Source: Bradyrhizobium sp. CB1015 (GTDB taxonomy: Bacteria > Pseudomonadota > Alphaproteobacteria > Rhizobiales > Xanthobacteraceae). From it: 64,000 nucleotides of DNA. Numbering within the stretch: the first letter of the stretch is position 1; every line of letters starts with the position of its first letter. A program made the position numbers and the translations under genes. Positions 8,979 through 16,833 of this stretch are shown here, one piece after another. The DNA is taken from contig NZ_CP104174.1 of NCBI RefSeq assembly GCF_025200925.1, forward strand, positions 4,402,001-4,466,000. The letters are read 5' to 3'. Below the pieces are notes generated by a model, which saw nothing but the letters and a program-made list of their open reading frames with translations, was not told the origin of the DNA and searched no databases.

Positions 8979-9956
8979 TCAAGGGGTAGGCAGTGGTGGC
9001 GGCTGCCGGCTGCGCAGGAAGCGCTCGCGCAAGCCGAACACGGCATCCGCAAGCCCGAGGATCACCATCGCGATCACGGGCCATCCGAACACGACGACGG
9101 CGGCGTAGGTCGAGCCGAGCCAGAACGTGCGGCCGTTCAGCGCGAGCGTCAGCGTATGCAGCACGGCGAAACCGGCCAGCGCATAGCTCATCAGCAGCGC
9201 GGCAGTGGCGATCTGCGCCACGATGGCAAGCAGCCCACCGGTGAAGCAGAAGGCGAGCGAGATGCACAGCACCACCAGCGTCATCTGCGGCAGCTCGGTG
9301 GACTTGAGATCCGGCCAGGGGCGGCGCAGCCGGCCCGATGTCGCGGTCACCTTGGCGCTGAGCCAGAGGTTGAGAGTCAGCGTCATGGTCGCAGCGATGG
9401 TGGCGGCGGCCGGTGCGATGCGCACCAGCGCGTCGACGAACTGACTGGCTTCGCCCGAAGTTTGCGGGTCGGTGGCGCGCAGGACGCGCATCAGGCCGCG
9501 GCGCAACGTGCCGGTGATGGTCTCCGCGTCGGTCCCAAGCGTGAGCAGAGCGGCCATCGTGGTCAGCGTGGCGAAGCCTGCGATCCAGAGCAGGATGCGG
9601 CCGACCGGGTACCACTCGATGTCCGGCTCCGCGGCGGGCGCGGTGCCGGTGGCGGGCGCTGTGCTTCCCACCTGCCGCCCGAGCAGGACGAGATGGCCAA
9701 GCCACCACGCCGGCAATGCGACGGTGACGGCGAAGGCGATGCAGTAGGGCAGGCCGAACAGGGCGCCAAGGCCGATCGCGGCAACGATGCCGCCGAGGCT
9801 CGCGCAAAGTGGGCCCCAGCCGATCGCCGCGACCATCAGAGGGAGCGGAGCGAGATAGAACAGGACGAGCGAGATCAGCGCGCCCGAAATGATCGAGGCG
9901 AACATCAGGGCCGACGCAGTGCCGGCGATCAGGGCTATCAGTCCAAAAGCCATCAT
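8979..9956 (-). CDS. DUF2232 polytopic membrane protein
   Basis: About 325 residues with seven to eight predicted membrane helices, beginning MMAFGLIALIAGTASALMF. DUF2232 proteins commonly sit between rpsR and rplI in alphaproteobacteria, as here; their function is not established, with an energy-coupling or S-component-like fold suggested for relatives. The frame is open upstream to 10064, but the double ATG at 9956/9953 follows a GGGAG and begins directly with the first membrane helix, so it is preferred. It lies in the ribosomal protein operon, 132 bp after rpsR. Confidence 0.85.
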   Translation of the reverse strand: MMAFGLIALIAGTASALMFASIISGALISLVLFYLAPLPLMVAAIGWGPLCASLGGIVAAIGLGALFGLPYCIAFAVTVALPAWWLGHLVLLGRQVGSTAPATGTAPAAEPDIEWYPVGRILLWIAGFATLTTMAALLTLGTDAETITGTLRRGLMRVLRATDPQTSGEASQFVDALVRIAPAAATIAATMTLTLNLWLSAKVTATSGRLRRPWPDLKSTELPQMTLVVLCISLAFCFTGGLLAIVAQIATAALLMSYALAGFAVLHTLTLALNGRTFWLGSTYAAVVVFGWPVIAMVILGLADAVFGLRERFLRSRQPPPLPTP

Positions 9957-10088
9957 CAGCTGTCCCGCTCCCTTCGAGCGGTTAGAGGCGTCGTTTGCCC
10001 CAACCATCGGCGACCGGACGACCGGAAGCCTTATGAGTTCGAAAAGTCGCGACCGGCGGCGCAACGTCCGCCGGTCGAATTGGTCGTA

Positions 10089-10328
10089 TCAGCGAATGAC
10101 GTAGGGCAACAGGCCCAGGAAGCGCGCGCGCTTGATGGCGCGGGCGAGCTCACGCTGCTTCTTCGCGGACACCGCGGTGATGCGGCTCGGCACGATCTTG
10201 CCGCGCTCGGAGACGTAACGCATCAAGAGCTTGGAGTCCTTGTAGTCGATCTTTGGAGCATTGGCGCCCGTGAACGGGCAGCTCTTGCGACGACGGAAAA
10301 ACGGGCGGCGTGCACCAGCTTCAGCCAT
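10089..10328 (-). CDS. rpsR: 30S ribosomal protein S18
   Basis: 79-residue S18, which pairs with S6 on the 30S platform. It contains [20 protein letters not shown] near the N terminus, then [20 protein letters not shown], both typical S18 blocks. The basic C terminus ends PYVIR. It starts 5 bp after the rpsF stop and is translationally close to it. Confidence 0.98.
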   Translation of the reverse strand: MAEAGARRPFFRRRKSCPFTGANAPKIDYKDSKLLMRYVSERGKIVPSRITAVSAKKQRELARAIKRARFLGLLPYVIR

Positions 10329-10333
10329 GATTC

Positions 10334-10801
10334 TTACTCCCCATCCGTGTTTTCAGCTTCCTCACGCGGGCGGCGCGGGCCGCGATCGCCGCGGAAACCG
10401 CCCTCGCGGTCGCCACGGAAGCCGCCTTCGCGCTCACCGCGGAAGCCGCCGCCACGGTCGTCACGCTCGCGGTCGCGATCGGCCTTGCGCATCATCGCGG
10501 ACGGGCCTTCCTCGAGCTCCTCGACGCGGACGCTGAGATAGCGGATGACGTCCTCGCTGATGCGCTCCTGGCGCTCGATCTCGGCGATCGCCGCGGACGG
10601 CGCGTCGATGTTGAGCAGCACGAAGTGCGCCTTGCGGTTCTTGTTCATGCGGTAGGTGAGGGAGCGCACGCCCCAATTCTCGGTCTTGGTGATCTTGCCG
10701 CCGAGACCTTCGACGATACCGGTCATCTGCGCAGTCAGCTCTTCGACCTGCTGCGGGCTCGCGTCCTGACGCGCGAGAAAAACATGCTCGTAAAGAGGCA
10801 T
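10334..10801 (-). CDS. rpsF: 30S ribosomal protein S6 with Gly/Arg repeat tail
   Basis: S6 forms a heterodimer with S18 on 16S rRNA. The protein starts [20 protein letters not shown] at ATG 10801 (a GGAAAGGACG precedes it); an upstream in-frame ATG at 10828 would add nine residues atypical of S6. The globular domain covers about 1-100. The remaining C-terminal part of the 155 residues is a low-complexity tail with three near-identical GGFRG(E/D)RE units followed by an acidic end. Tailed S6 proteins are common in alphaproteobacteria. It is first in the operon, with a 300-bp leader. Confidence 0.97.
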   Translation of the reverse strand: MPLYEHVFLARQDASPQQVEELTAQMTGIVEGLGGKITKTENWGVRSLTYRMNKNRKAHFVLLNIDAPSAAIAEIERQERISEDVIRYLSVRVEELEEGPSAMMRKADRDRERDDRGGGFRGEREGGFRGDREGGFRGDRGPRRPREEAENTDGE

Positions 10802-10850
10802 GGTCGTCCTTTCCTCATGTTGGCGCATCGCCCGGCGTCAAACCCTTAAG

Positions 10851-10868
10851 AGGCCTTCGGAAAGGACT
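10851..10868 (-). promoter_or_regulatory. leader hairpin of rpsF mRNA, possible S6:S18 autoregulatory element
   Basis: In the rpsF transcript the sequence folds as AGTCCTT-TCCG-AAGGCCT, a 7-bp stem with one mismatch and a loop containing CCG, 50 nt upstream of the start codon. Bacterial rpsF leaders can carry a structure that binds the S6:S18 complex and is marked by a conserved CCG loop. The match here is by eye only; the required bulge and flanking helix were not established. Confidence 0.3.
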
Positions 10869-11112
10869 CTGGGATCAAGCTCAGAAGGCGGAAACACGGG
10901 ACGACGGGCCGACTGGCCCTGCCACACCAAAATCACGAATGATTTGCTGAGACCGTCCGTTCAGCTCCCGGCCGGGGTCTGCGGATGAGCGCCTTATACG
11001 GATTTTGCCCGGCTTTGCAAGGTTGGAGGGTATTTTCAAGCCGAGCTGGATCCGTTCCTCTGACGGCAGCCAGACCCATCCTCCAATACCAAAATTCGGC
11101 TTGATCTATTTG

Positions 11113-11129
11113 TTTGTATGACATACAAA
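11113..11129. promoter_or_regulatory. TetR-type operator
   Basis: TTTGTATG-A-CATACAAA is a perfect 17-bp palindrome with an odd centre, flanked outward by GATCTATT and AATAGATC that continue the symmetry with a 4-nt offset. It ends 20 bp before the ATG of the TetR gene at 11150, a typical autoregulatory position. Confidence 0.75.
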
Positions 11130-11149
11130 TAGATCAGCGGAGAGGTCCC

Positions 11150-11854
11150 ATGGCGGAAACGTCGGCCGATGCGCCGCTCGGAGCGGCGGGCGACCACAAG
11201 CACGCCGCGCGCGCGACGCGCTCGGCCGGCCGCAAGATGCGGTCGCTGCTGCTGGATGCTGCGAGCCCGCTGTTCCGGGAGCGGGGGCTGTCCGGCACGG
11301 CGATCACCGATATCGCGGCCGCCGCGAACGCGTTCCCGAGCCAGATCACCTATTACTTCCGCACCAAGGAGGCGCTGTTCGTCGAATGCGCCTGCCGCGA
11401 TCTGTTGTACCTGGCGCGGGCCACCGAGCAGGCCGCGCTGAAGGCGCGCACGCCCGGGGAATATACCCGCGCGCTGGCCGAGACCGTGACCGCGAGCGAT
11501 TCGGTAACCTTCTTCGCCGAGGCGCTGACGCTGACGCGGCGTCGGCAGGATCTCGCGCCACTGGTGGAGCGCACCATCGAGCGCCTGCACAGCGAGGGTA
11601 CGCGCGCTTATGCGGGGCAGGTCGAGCGGCACGGCTGGCGCTCGCTGCGCGCGCCCGACGAAAGCTCGCGGCGCTTCTGGGCGGTCGCCGTAGGCGTCAT
11701 TCTCGAAGGCTATGCGATGGGCCGTTCGCCCGAGGCGCTCTGCGCCGAGATGCTGCGCGTGCTGGGCGAGCAGGCGAAATCCACTGAAGACATTGGGCGC
11801 TTGCGTCTCGTCGAGGCGCGCGAGGCATCCGACAATTCGAATGGAGAGGGTTAG
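11150..11854 (+). CDS. TetR family regulator of the adjacent desaturase
   Basis: 234 residues. After a polar N-terminal stretch with ARATRSAGRKMRSLLLDAAS, the helix-turn-helix is TAITDIAAAANAFPSQITYYF (about 47-67), then RTKEALFVECACRDLL. The remaining domain is helical, of the size seen in TetR proteins that sit next to fatty acid desaturases. ATG 11150 follows GAGAGG; an earlier in-frame start would run through the operator. It is separated by 3 bp from the desaturase gene. Membrane-lipid-responsive control of desaturation is inferred from this pairing. Confidence 0.9.
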   Translation: MAETSADAPLGAAGDHKHAARATRSAGRKMRSLLLDAASPLFRERGLSGTAITDIAAAANAFPSQITYYFRTKEALFVECACRDLLYLARATEQAALKARTPGEYTRALAETVTASDSVTFFAEALTLTRRRQDLAPLVERTIERLHSEGTRAYAGQVERHGWRSLRAPDESSRRFWAVAVGVILEGYAMGRSPEALCAEMLRVLGEQAKSTEDIGRLRLVEAREASDNSNGEG

Positions 11855-11857
11855 GCC

Positions 11858-12883
11858 ATGACCGCGCTTCGCATGCGTGCCCGCGATTTCCTGACCGATG
11901 ATCAACTGGCCGAGATACGTCAACGCGCGACGTGGAAGGGCGCCGCGCTGATCGCGCGCGCCTGGGCGCTGATCATTGGCGCCATCGCGCTGGTCGCGTG
12001 GTGGCCCAACCCATTCACCTATATTCTCGCTGTCGCCATCATCGGCTCGCGCCAGCTTGGGCTAGCGATCCTGATGCATGACGGCGCGCATGGCTGCCTG
12101 TCGCCCGACGAGAAAACCAATCTGGCGCTGAGCCAGTGGTTCTGCGCCTATCCGCTGTTTGCGGAGACGCGCAGCTACCGGCGCTACCACCTTCAGCACC
12201 ATGCGCGCACCCAGCAGGAGGACGACCCCGATCTCGTGCTGTCGGCGCCATTTCCGATCACCAGGCTGAGCTATCGCCGCAAGTTCATCCGCGACATCAC
12301 CGGGCAGACCGGTTACCAGCAGCGCAAGGCGCAGCTGCTCAACGCGCTCGGGCCAAAGGACTGGCCATGGCGGCAGCGTGCGGGGCATTTCTGGGAGATG
12401 CTCGGCCCGCAATGCGTGGTCAATGCGATCATGTTTATGACGCTCGCCGCGGCCGGCGTGTGGTGGGCCTATCCGCTGCTCTGGCTGGTGCCGCTATTGA
12501 CCTGGATGATGGTCATCACGCGCATCCGCAACATCGCCGAGCACGCCGTCGTCCCCGACAGCAGCGACCCCTTGCGCAACACCCGCACGACGCATGCCAA
12601 TTTTCTCGAGCGCCTGTTCATCGCACCGTATTACGTGAACTATCACCTCGAGCATCATCTCTTGTTCTATGTGCCCTGCTACAATTTACCGAAGGTGCAT
12701 CGGCTGCTGAGTGCGAGCCGGTACGCCGGCCGCATGGAAGTGCAGCCGGGCTACGCCGCGGTGCTCAGGCTGGCCACGGCAAAGCCGAACCACGAGGATC
12801 GGCCGGGTCAATTGGTGAACAGCGCGCGCCGTGCGCAGTCGGGGGTGAAGGTCGACGCCAACCAGACCGCCGGCGGGTTTTGA
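11858..12883 (+). CDS. membrane fatty acid desaturase
   Basis: Integral-membrane di-iron desaturase of 341 residues. All three histidine boxes are present: HDGAH at 74-78, HLQHH at 111-115 and HLEHH at 263-267, with hydrophobic pairs at about 30-70 and 185-222 forming the membrane helices. The enzyme would introduce a double bond into an acyl chain using O2 and electrons from ferredoxin or a similar donor. It starts 3 bp after the TetR stop, so the two genes are one operon. The position of desaturation and the substrate cannot be inferred from this sequence. Confidence 0.92.
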   Translation: MTALRMRARDFLTDDQLAEIRQRATWKGAALIARAWALIIGAIALVAWWPNPFTYILAVAIIGSRQLGLAILMHDGAHGCLSPDEKTNLALSQWFCAYPLFAETRSYRRYHLQHHARTQQEDDPDLVLSAPFPITRLSYRRKFIRDITGQTGYQQRKAQLLNALGPKDWPWRQRAGHFWEMLGPQCVVNAIMFMTLAAAGVWWAYPLLWLVPLLTWMMVITRIRNIAEHAVVPDSSDPLRNTRTTHANFLERLFIAPYYVNYHLEHHLLFYVPCYNLPKVHRLLSASRYAGRMEVQPGYAAVLRLATAKPNHEDRPGQLVNSARRAQSGVKVDANQTAGGF

Positions 12884-12968
12884 GGGGGCTCATTCCGCGT
12901 TGAATGCTGCTCCAAGTTCCCGTCTCGGCTTGACAGTGCGGCCCCGGACGGTGTCTACGGCCCCCTTT

Positions 12969-13053
12969 GGAGCATGATCCGGAACCATGGCCCAAGGAAC
13001 CGCGGACCAAGGCCGCGCGTAATCGGCTGCCGGTTCAGAATAGGGATCATGCC
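12969..13053. repeat. diverged copy of the GCATGATCC repeat in the fabD leader
   Basis: Arms GCATGATCC (12972-12980) and GGATCATGC (13044-13052), with inner arms GAACC (12982-12986) and GGTTC (13032-13036), form a long inverted repeat just upstream of fabD. The arms match the repeat at 4477-4519. The second arm contains an in-frame ATG (13049) that could be misread as the fabD start. Confidence 0.5.
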
Positions 13054-13072
13054 TGACAAGCAGGGAGCGCCG

Positions 13073-14032
13073 ATGACGGCTGCATTCACATTTCCTGGGC
13101 AGGGTTCCCAGGCGGTCGGCATGGGCAAGGCCCTGGCCGACGCCTTTCCGGTGGCGCGCGCCGTGTTCGACGAGGTCGATGCCGCGCTTGGAGAGAAACT
13201 GACGGCTATTATCTGGGAAGGTCCGGCCGAAACCCTCCAGCTCACCGAGAACGCCCAGCCGGCGCTGATGGCGGTGTCTATCGCGACCTTGCGCGTGCTC
13301 GAGGCTGAGGCTGGTTTTTCCGTGGGACGAGCCGCGGCCTTCGTCGCCGGCCACTCGCTGGGTGAATATTCGGCGCTGGCGGCGGCCGGCAGCCTGACGG
13401 TGTCGGATACCGCGCGCCTGCTTCGCACCCGTGGTCTCGCAATGCAAAAGGCCGTCCCGGTCGGCGCCGGCGCGATGGCCGCGCTGCTCGGTCTCGACTA
13501 CGAGGCCGCCATGGAGGTCGCGGGCGAGGCGGCGCAGGGGCAGGTCTGTCAGGCCGCCAACGACAATGGCGGCGGGCAGGTCGTCGTCTCCGGCGACAAG
13601 GCCGCGGTCGATCGCGCCGTCGAGATCGCCAAGGCCAAGGGCGCCAAGCGCGCGATGCTGCTGCCGGTGTCCGCCCCGTTCCATTGCAAGCTGATGCAGC
13701 CCGCAGCGGATGCCATGGCGGAGGCGCTGTCGAAGGTCACGATCAAGGCGCCGGCCGCGCCGCTCGTGTCGAACGTGCTGGCAAGCGCCATCACCGATCC
13801 CGACGAGATCCGCCGCCGGCTGGTCGAGCAGGTCACCGGCACGGTGCGCTGGCGCGAGTCGGTGGCTTATATGGCCGGGCAGGGCGTCACCCGCTTCTTC
13901 GAGATCGGCGCCGGCAAGGTGCTGACGGGTCTCGTCAAGCGCATCGCGGACGGCGCCGTCGGCATTGCGGTCGGCGGCCCGAACGATATTGCCGCCGCCA
14001 AGGATGCATTGGCCGCTGCGAAGCAGGCTTAA
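13073..14032 (+). CDS. fabD: malonyl-CoA:ACP transacylase
   Basis: Transfers malonyl from CoA to acyl carrier protein for fatty acid elongation. The 319-residue protein starts MTAAFTFPGQGSQAVGMG, the family's N-terminal block. The nucleophile is Ser95 in GHSLGEYSA, and the catalytic His lies in VSAPFHCKLM. ATG 13073 follows AGGGAG with good spacing; the in-frame ATG at 13049 would add eight residues encoded within a repeat and is less likely. fabG follows after 10 bp, so the two are co-transcribed. Confidence 0.97.
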   Translation: MTAAFTFPGQGSQAVGMGKALADAFPVARAVFDEVDAALGEKLTAIIWEGPAETLQLTENAQPALMAVSIATLRVLEAEAGFSVGRAAAFVAGHSLGEYSALAAAGSLTVSDTARLLRTRGLAMQKAVPVGAGAMAALLGLDYEAAMEVAGEAAQGQVCQAANDNGGGQVVVSGDKAAVDRAVEIAKAKGAKRAMLLPVSAPFHCKLMQPAADAMAEALSKVTIKAPAAPLVSNVLASAITDPDEIRRRLVEQVTGTVRWRESVAYMAGQGVTRFFEIGAGKVLTGLVKRIADGAVGIAVGGPNDIAAAKDALAAAKQA

Positions 14033-14042
14033 AGGAGTCATC

Positions 14043-14780
14043 ATGTTCGATCTGACTGGCCGAAAGGCGCTCGTCACCGGCGCGACCGGCGGCATCGGCG
14101 GCGCGATCGCGCAGGCGCTGCACGCGCAGGGCGCCACCGTCGCCATATCAGGGACGCGCAAGGAGGTGCTGGAGGAGCTTGCCGGTAAGCTCGGCGAGCG
14201 CGCCCACGTGCTGCCCTGCAATCTCTCCAAGGCCGATGAGGTCGAGGCGCTGGTGCCGGCTGCGGAAGCGGCCATGGGCCAGGTCGACATTCTCATCGCC
14301 AATGCCGGCATCACGCGCGACAATCTCTTCGTGCAGCTTCGCGACGAGGACTGGGACGAGGTCATCAACGTCAATCTGACCGCGACCTTCCGCCTGGCGC
14401 GCGCCGCGACCAAGCTGATGATGCGCAAGCGCTTCGGCCGCATCGTCGCCATCACCTCGGTGGTCGGCGTCACCGGCAATCCCGGGCAGGGCAATTATAC
14501 TGCGTCGAAGGCCGGCCTGATCGGCATGATCAAGACGTTAGGGGCCGAATACGCCAAGCGTGGCGTGACCGCGAACTGCATCGCGCCCGGCTTCATCAAG
14601 ACGCCGATGACCGATGCGCTCAACGACAAGCAGCGCGAAACGATTCTGACCAAGGTTCCGGCCGCCCGCCTGGGGACGCCCGAGGACATCGCGGCGGCCG
14701 CCGTCTATCTGAGCTCGAACGAAGCAGCCTATGTCACCGGGCAAACCATCCACGTCAACGGCGGCATGGCCATGATCTGA
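14043..14780 (+). CDS. fabG: 3-oxoacyl-ACP reductase
   Basis: NADPH-dependent short-chain dehydrogenase that performs the first reduction of fatty acid elongation. The 245-residue protein has the cofactor loop VTGATGGIGGAIA (11-23), NAGI at 87-90, and the catalytic Ser139, Tyr152 and Lys156 in GNYTASKAG. The C terminus, VTGQTIHVNGGMAMI, is typical of FabG. AAAGGAG precedes ATG 14043. It lies between fabD and acpP. Confidence 0.98.
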   Translation: MFDLTGRKALVTGATGGIGGAIAQALHAQGATVAISGTRKEVLEELAGKLGERAHVLPCNLSKADEVEALVPAAEAAMGQVDILIANAGITRDNLFVQLRDEDWDEVINVNLTATFRLARAATKLMMRKRFGRIVAITSVVGVTGNPGQGNYTASKAGLIGMIKTLGAEYAKRGVTANCIAPGFIKTPMTDALNDKQRETILTKVPAARLGTPEDIAAAAVYLSSNEAAYVTGQTIHVNGGMAMI

Positions 14781-15092
14781 CGCCTCGTGCCGCGCACGCC
14801 TGTCACGGCGGTGCGGCATGCGGCAAACGGCCGTTTCCGGAGCGAAATGAGGCTTGTAGTCAAGGCAATTGAAGTATGATAACCGGACCTTCAACGGATG
14901 GGCAAAGAACGCCATTGCAGGTTTTTGAAACCCTGTATATTGGCGATGCGGAGCCTTTGGCCGTCGTTCGCCGGGGCCTCCATCGGTTAGGATGGGCCAA
15001 ATCAAGTTCGTAAGCGAAGGCAGTCAAACGACCACGACGGCTCGTATCGTCCCGGGGGGTCGGGTCTACAGGGAACAACACGAGGTTAAGCA
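14781..15092 (+). promoter_or_regulatory. fabG-acpP intergenic region with candidate acpP promoter
   Basis: 312 bp without a gene. After fabG there is a GC-rich inverted repeat around 14788-14820, not followed by a U-run. A candidate promoter is TTGCAG at 14915-14920 with TATATT at 14936-14941 (15-bp spacer) or TATTGG at 14938-14943 (17 bp). The long untranslated leader of about 150 nt to acpP holds no further feature I can name. Confidence 0.35.
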
Positions 15093-15332
15093 ATGAGTGA
15101 CATTGGCGAGCGGGTTAAGAAGATCGTGGTCGAACACCTTGGTGTTGAACCCGAGAAGGTTGTCGACAACGCGAGCTTCATCGACGACCTCGGCGCCGAC
15201 AGTCTGGATACCGTCGAGCTGGTGATGGCGTTCGAAGAGGAATTCGGTTGCGAGATTCCGGACGACGCTGCGGAAACGATTCTCACCGTCGGCGACGCCA
15301 CGAAGTTTCTCGAGAAGAACGCGAAGAGCTAA
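15093..15332 (+). CDS. acpP: acyl carrier protein
   Basis: 79-residue acidic protein carrying growing acyl chains on a phosphopantetheine arm. The attachment residue is Ser37 in [10 protein letters not shown]. The protein begins [17 protein letters not shown] and is of normal length. An AGGTTAAG precedes the ATG. A terminator hairpin overlaps the stop codon, and a second one follows, so acpP can be expressed as a separate short, abundant message apart from fabF. Confidence 0.99.
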   Translation: MSDIGERVKKIVVEHLGVEPEKVVDNASFIDDLGADSLDTVELVMAFEEEFGCEIPDDAAETILTVGDATKFLEKNAKS

Positions 15333-15345
15333 CGCTCTTCATTTT
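15323..15345 (+). terminator. terminator overlapping the acpP stop codon
   Basis: GAAGAGC (15323-15329), loop TAAC, GCTCTTC (15334-15340), then ATTTT. The perfect 7-bp stem has the UAA stop codon in its loop, so a terminating ribosome would cover it. This may couple translation to read-through. Confidence 0.6.
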
Positions 15346-15360
15346 CGCGGGGACAACATT

Positions 15361-15404
15361 GAAACCGGACGGGCCGCTTCGCAGCGGCCAGCCGGTTTCT
15401 TGTT
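15361..15404 (+). terminator. strong intrinsic terminator between acpP and fabF
   Basis: Outer arms GAAACCGG (15361-15368) and CCGGTTTC (15392-15399), inner arms GCCGC (15373-15377) and GCGGC (15384-15388), then TTGTTATT. This is the clearest rho-independent terminator in the window. Confidence 0.75.
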
Positions 15405-15440
15405 ATTGGCCGTGATTCTTTCGATGCGGAGTTTTCGGAT

Positions 15441-16706
15441 ATGAGGCGGGTTGTCGTCACGGGTCTCGGCATGGTCTCGCCACTCGGCTGTGGCGTCGAG
15501 CCGACCTGGAAGCGCATCCTCAACGGCGAAAGCGGTGCGCGCAGGATCGAGAGCTTCGATGTCTCCGATCTGCAGACCAAGATCGCCTGCACGGTCGTGC
15601 GCGGCGACGGCTCGAACGACAGCTTCAATCCGGACAGATGGATGGAGCCGAAGGACCAGCGCAAGGTCGACGACTTCATCATCTTCGGCATGGCCGCGGC
15701 CGGCCAGGCGCTCGACGACGCCAACTGGCATCCCGAGACCGAAGAGGACAAGTGTGCGACCGGCACCATGATCGGCTCCGGCATCGGCGGCCTCAACGGC
15801 ATCGCCGACACCGCGATCCTGCTGAAGGAGCGCGGACCGCGCCGGGTGTCGCCGTTCTTCATTCCCGGCCGCCTGATCAATCTCGCCTCCGGCTACGTCT
15901 CGATCGCGCACGGCCTCAAGGGACCGAACCATTCGGTGGTCACCGCCTGCTCGACCGGCGCGCATGCGGTCGGCGATGCCGCCCGCCTGATCGCGCTCGG
16001 CGATGCCGACGTGATGGTCGCGGGCGGCGCCGAGTCGCCGATCAGCCGCATCGGCATTGCCGGCTTCAACGCCGCGCGCGCGCTCTCGACCGGTTTCAAC
16101 GAGACGCCCGAGAAGGCCTCGCGTCCCTACGACAAGGACCGTGACGGCTTCGTGATGGGCGAGGGCGCCGGCGTCCTCGTGCTGGAAGAGCTGGAGCACG
16201 CCAGGCGCCGCGGCGCGAAGATCTATGCCGAGGTGATCGGCTACGGTCTTTCGGGCGATGCCTATCACATCACGTCGCCGTCGCCCGATGGCGATGGCGG
16301 CTTCCGCAGCATGTCGGCCGCGCTCAAGCGCGCCGGGCTGACGCCGTCCGATCTCGACTACATCAACGCGCACGGGACCTCGACGCCGCTCGGCGACGAG
16401 ATCGAGCTCGGTGCGGTCGAACGTCTGCTCGGCAACGCCGCTTCCAAAGTGGCGATGTCCTCGACCAAGTCGTCGACCGGCCATCTGCTCGGTGCGGCCG
16501 GTGCGATCGAAGCGATCTTCGCGATTCTGGCGATTCGCGATAATGTCGTGCCGCCGACGATCAATCTTAACAATCCGTCGGTCGAGACTGCGATCGATCT
16601 CGTGCCGCACAAGGCAAAGCAGCGTGAGGTCAACGTCGCGTTGTCGAACTCTTTTGGTTTTGGCGGTACCAATGCGTCGGTGATCGTCCGGCGCCTGGTC
16701 CATTAG
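15441..16706 (+). CDS. fabF: 3-oxoacyl-ACP synthase II
   Basis: Condensing enzyme that elongates acyl-ACP with malonyl-ACP. The 421-residue protein has the thiolase-fold Cys-His-His triad: Cys170 in VVTACSTGAH, His311 in INAHGTSTPLGD and His348 in KSSTGHLLGA. The N terminus is MRRVVVTGLGMVSPLG. It lies downstream of acpP beyond a terminator, so it may have its own promoter in the short gap. mltG follows after 127 bp, as in many alphaproteobacteria. Confidence 0.98.
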   Translation: MRRVVVTGLGMVSPLGCGVEPTWKRILNGESGARRIESFDVSDLQTKIACTVVRGDGSNDSFNPDRWMEPKDQRKVDDFIIFGMAAAGQALDDANWHPETEEDKCATGTMIGSGIGGLNGIADTAILLKERGPRRVSPFFIPGRLINLASGYVSIAHGLKGPNHSVVTACSTGAHAVGDAARLIALGDADVMVAGGAESPISRIGIAGFNAARALSTGFNETPEKASRPYDKDRDGFVMGEGAGVLVLEELEHARRRGAKIYAEVIGYGLSGDAYHITSPSPDGDGGFRSMSAALKRAGLTPSDLDYINAHGTSTPLGDEIELGAVERLLGNAASKVAMSSTKSSTGHLLGAAGAIEAIFAILAIRDNVVPPTINLNNPSVETAIDLVPHKAKQREVNVALSNSFGFGGTNASVIVRRLVH

Positions 16707-16833
16707 TTTGTGTTTGAGACGAATCCACCGTTTTGCCGTATTCGGCGATAGTCATGGACGTGGGCGCGTGCGTTTTTGGCAGGGCAAGCGATTGTCGGGC
16801 CGCGATTGAACCGGCAGGATTCAGGTTGTTTCG

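Larger units (their letters stand above)
10802..11149. other. divergent promoter region between rpsF and tetR
   Basis: 348 bp without a gene. On the minus strand it must hold the rpsF operon promoter and leader. On the plus strand, close to 11150, it holds the tetR operator at 11113-11129. Short inverted copies of TTGGAGG/CCTCCAA and TCAAGCCGA/TCGGCTTGA are interleaved between 11020 and 11105. No other coding frame is convincing. Confidence 0.6.

Noticed and set aside
8253..10541. A 762-codon plus-strand open frame
   Set aside because: It runs antisense through rplI, DUF2232, rpsR and rpsF, all clearly real and on the minus strand.
13049..13072. An earlier fabD start at ATG 13049
   Set aside because: It would add eight residues encoded in a repeat arm. 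The ATG at 13073 has AGGGAG upstream and gives the conserved N terminus.
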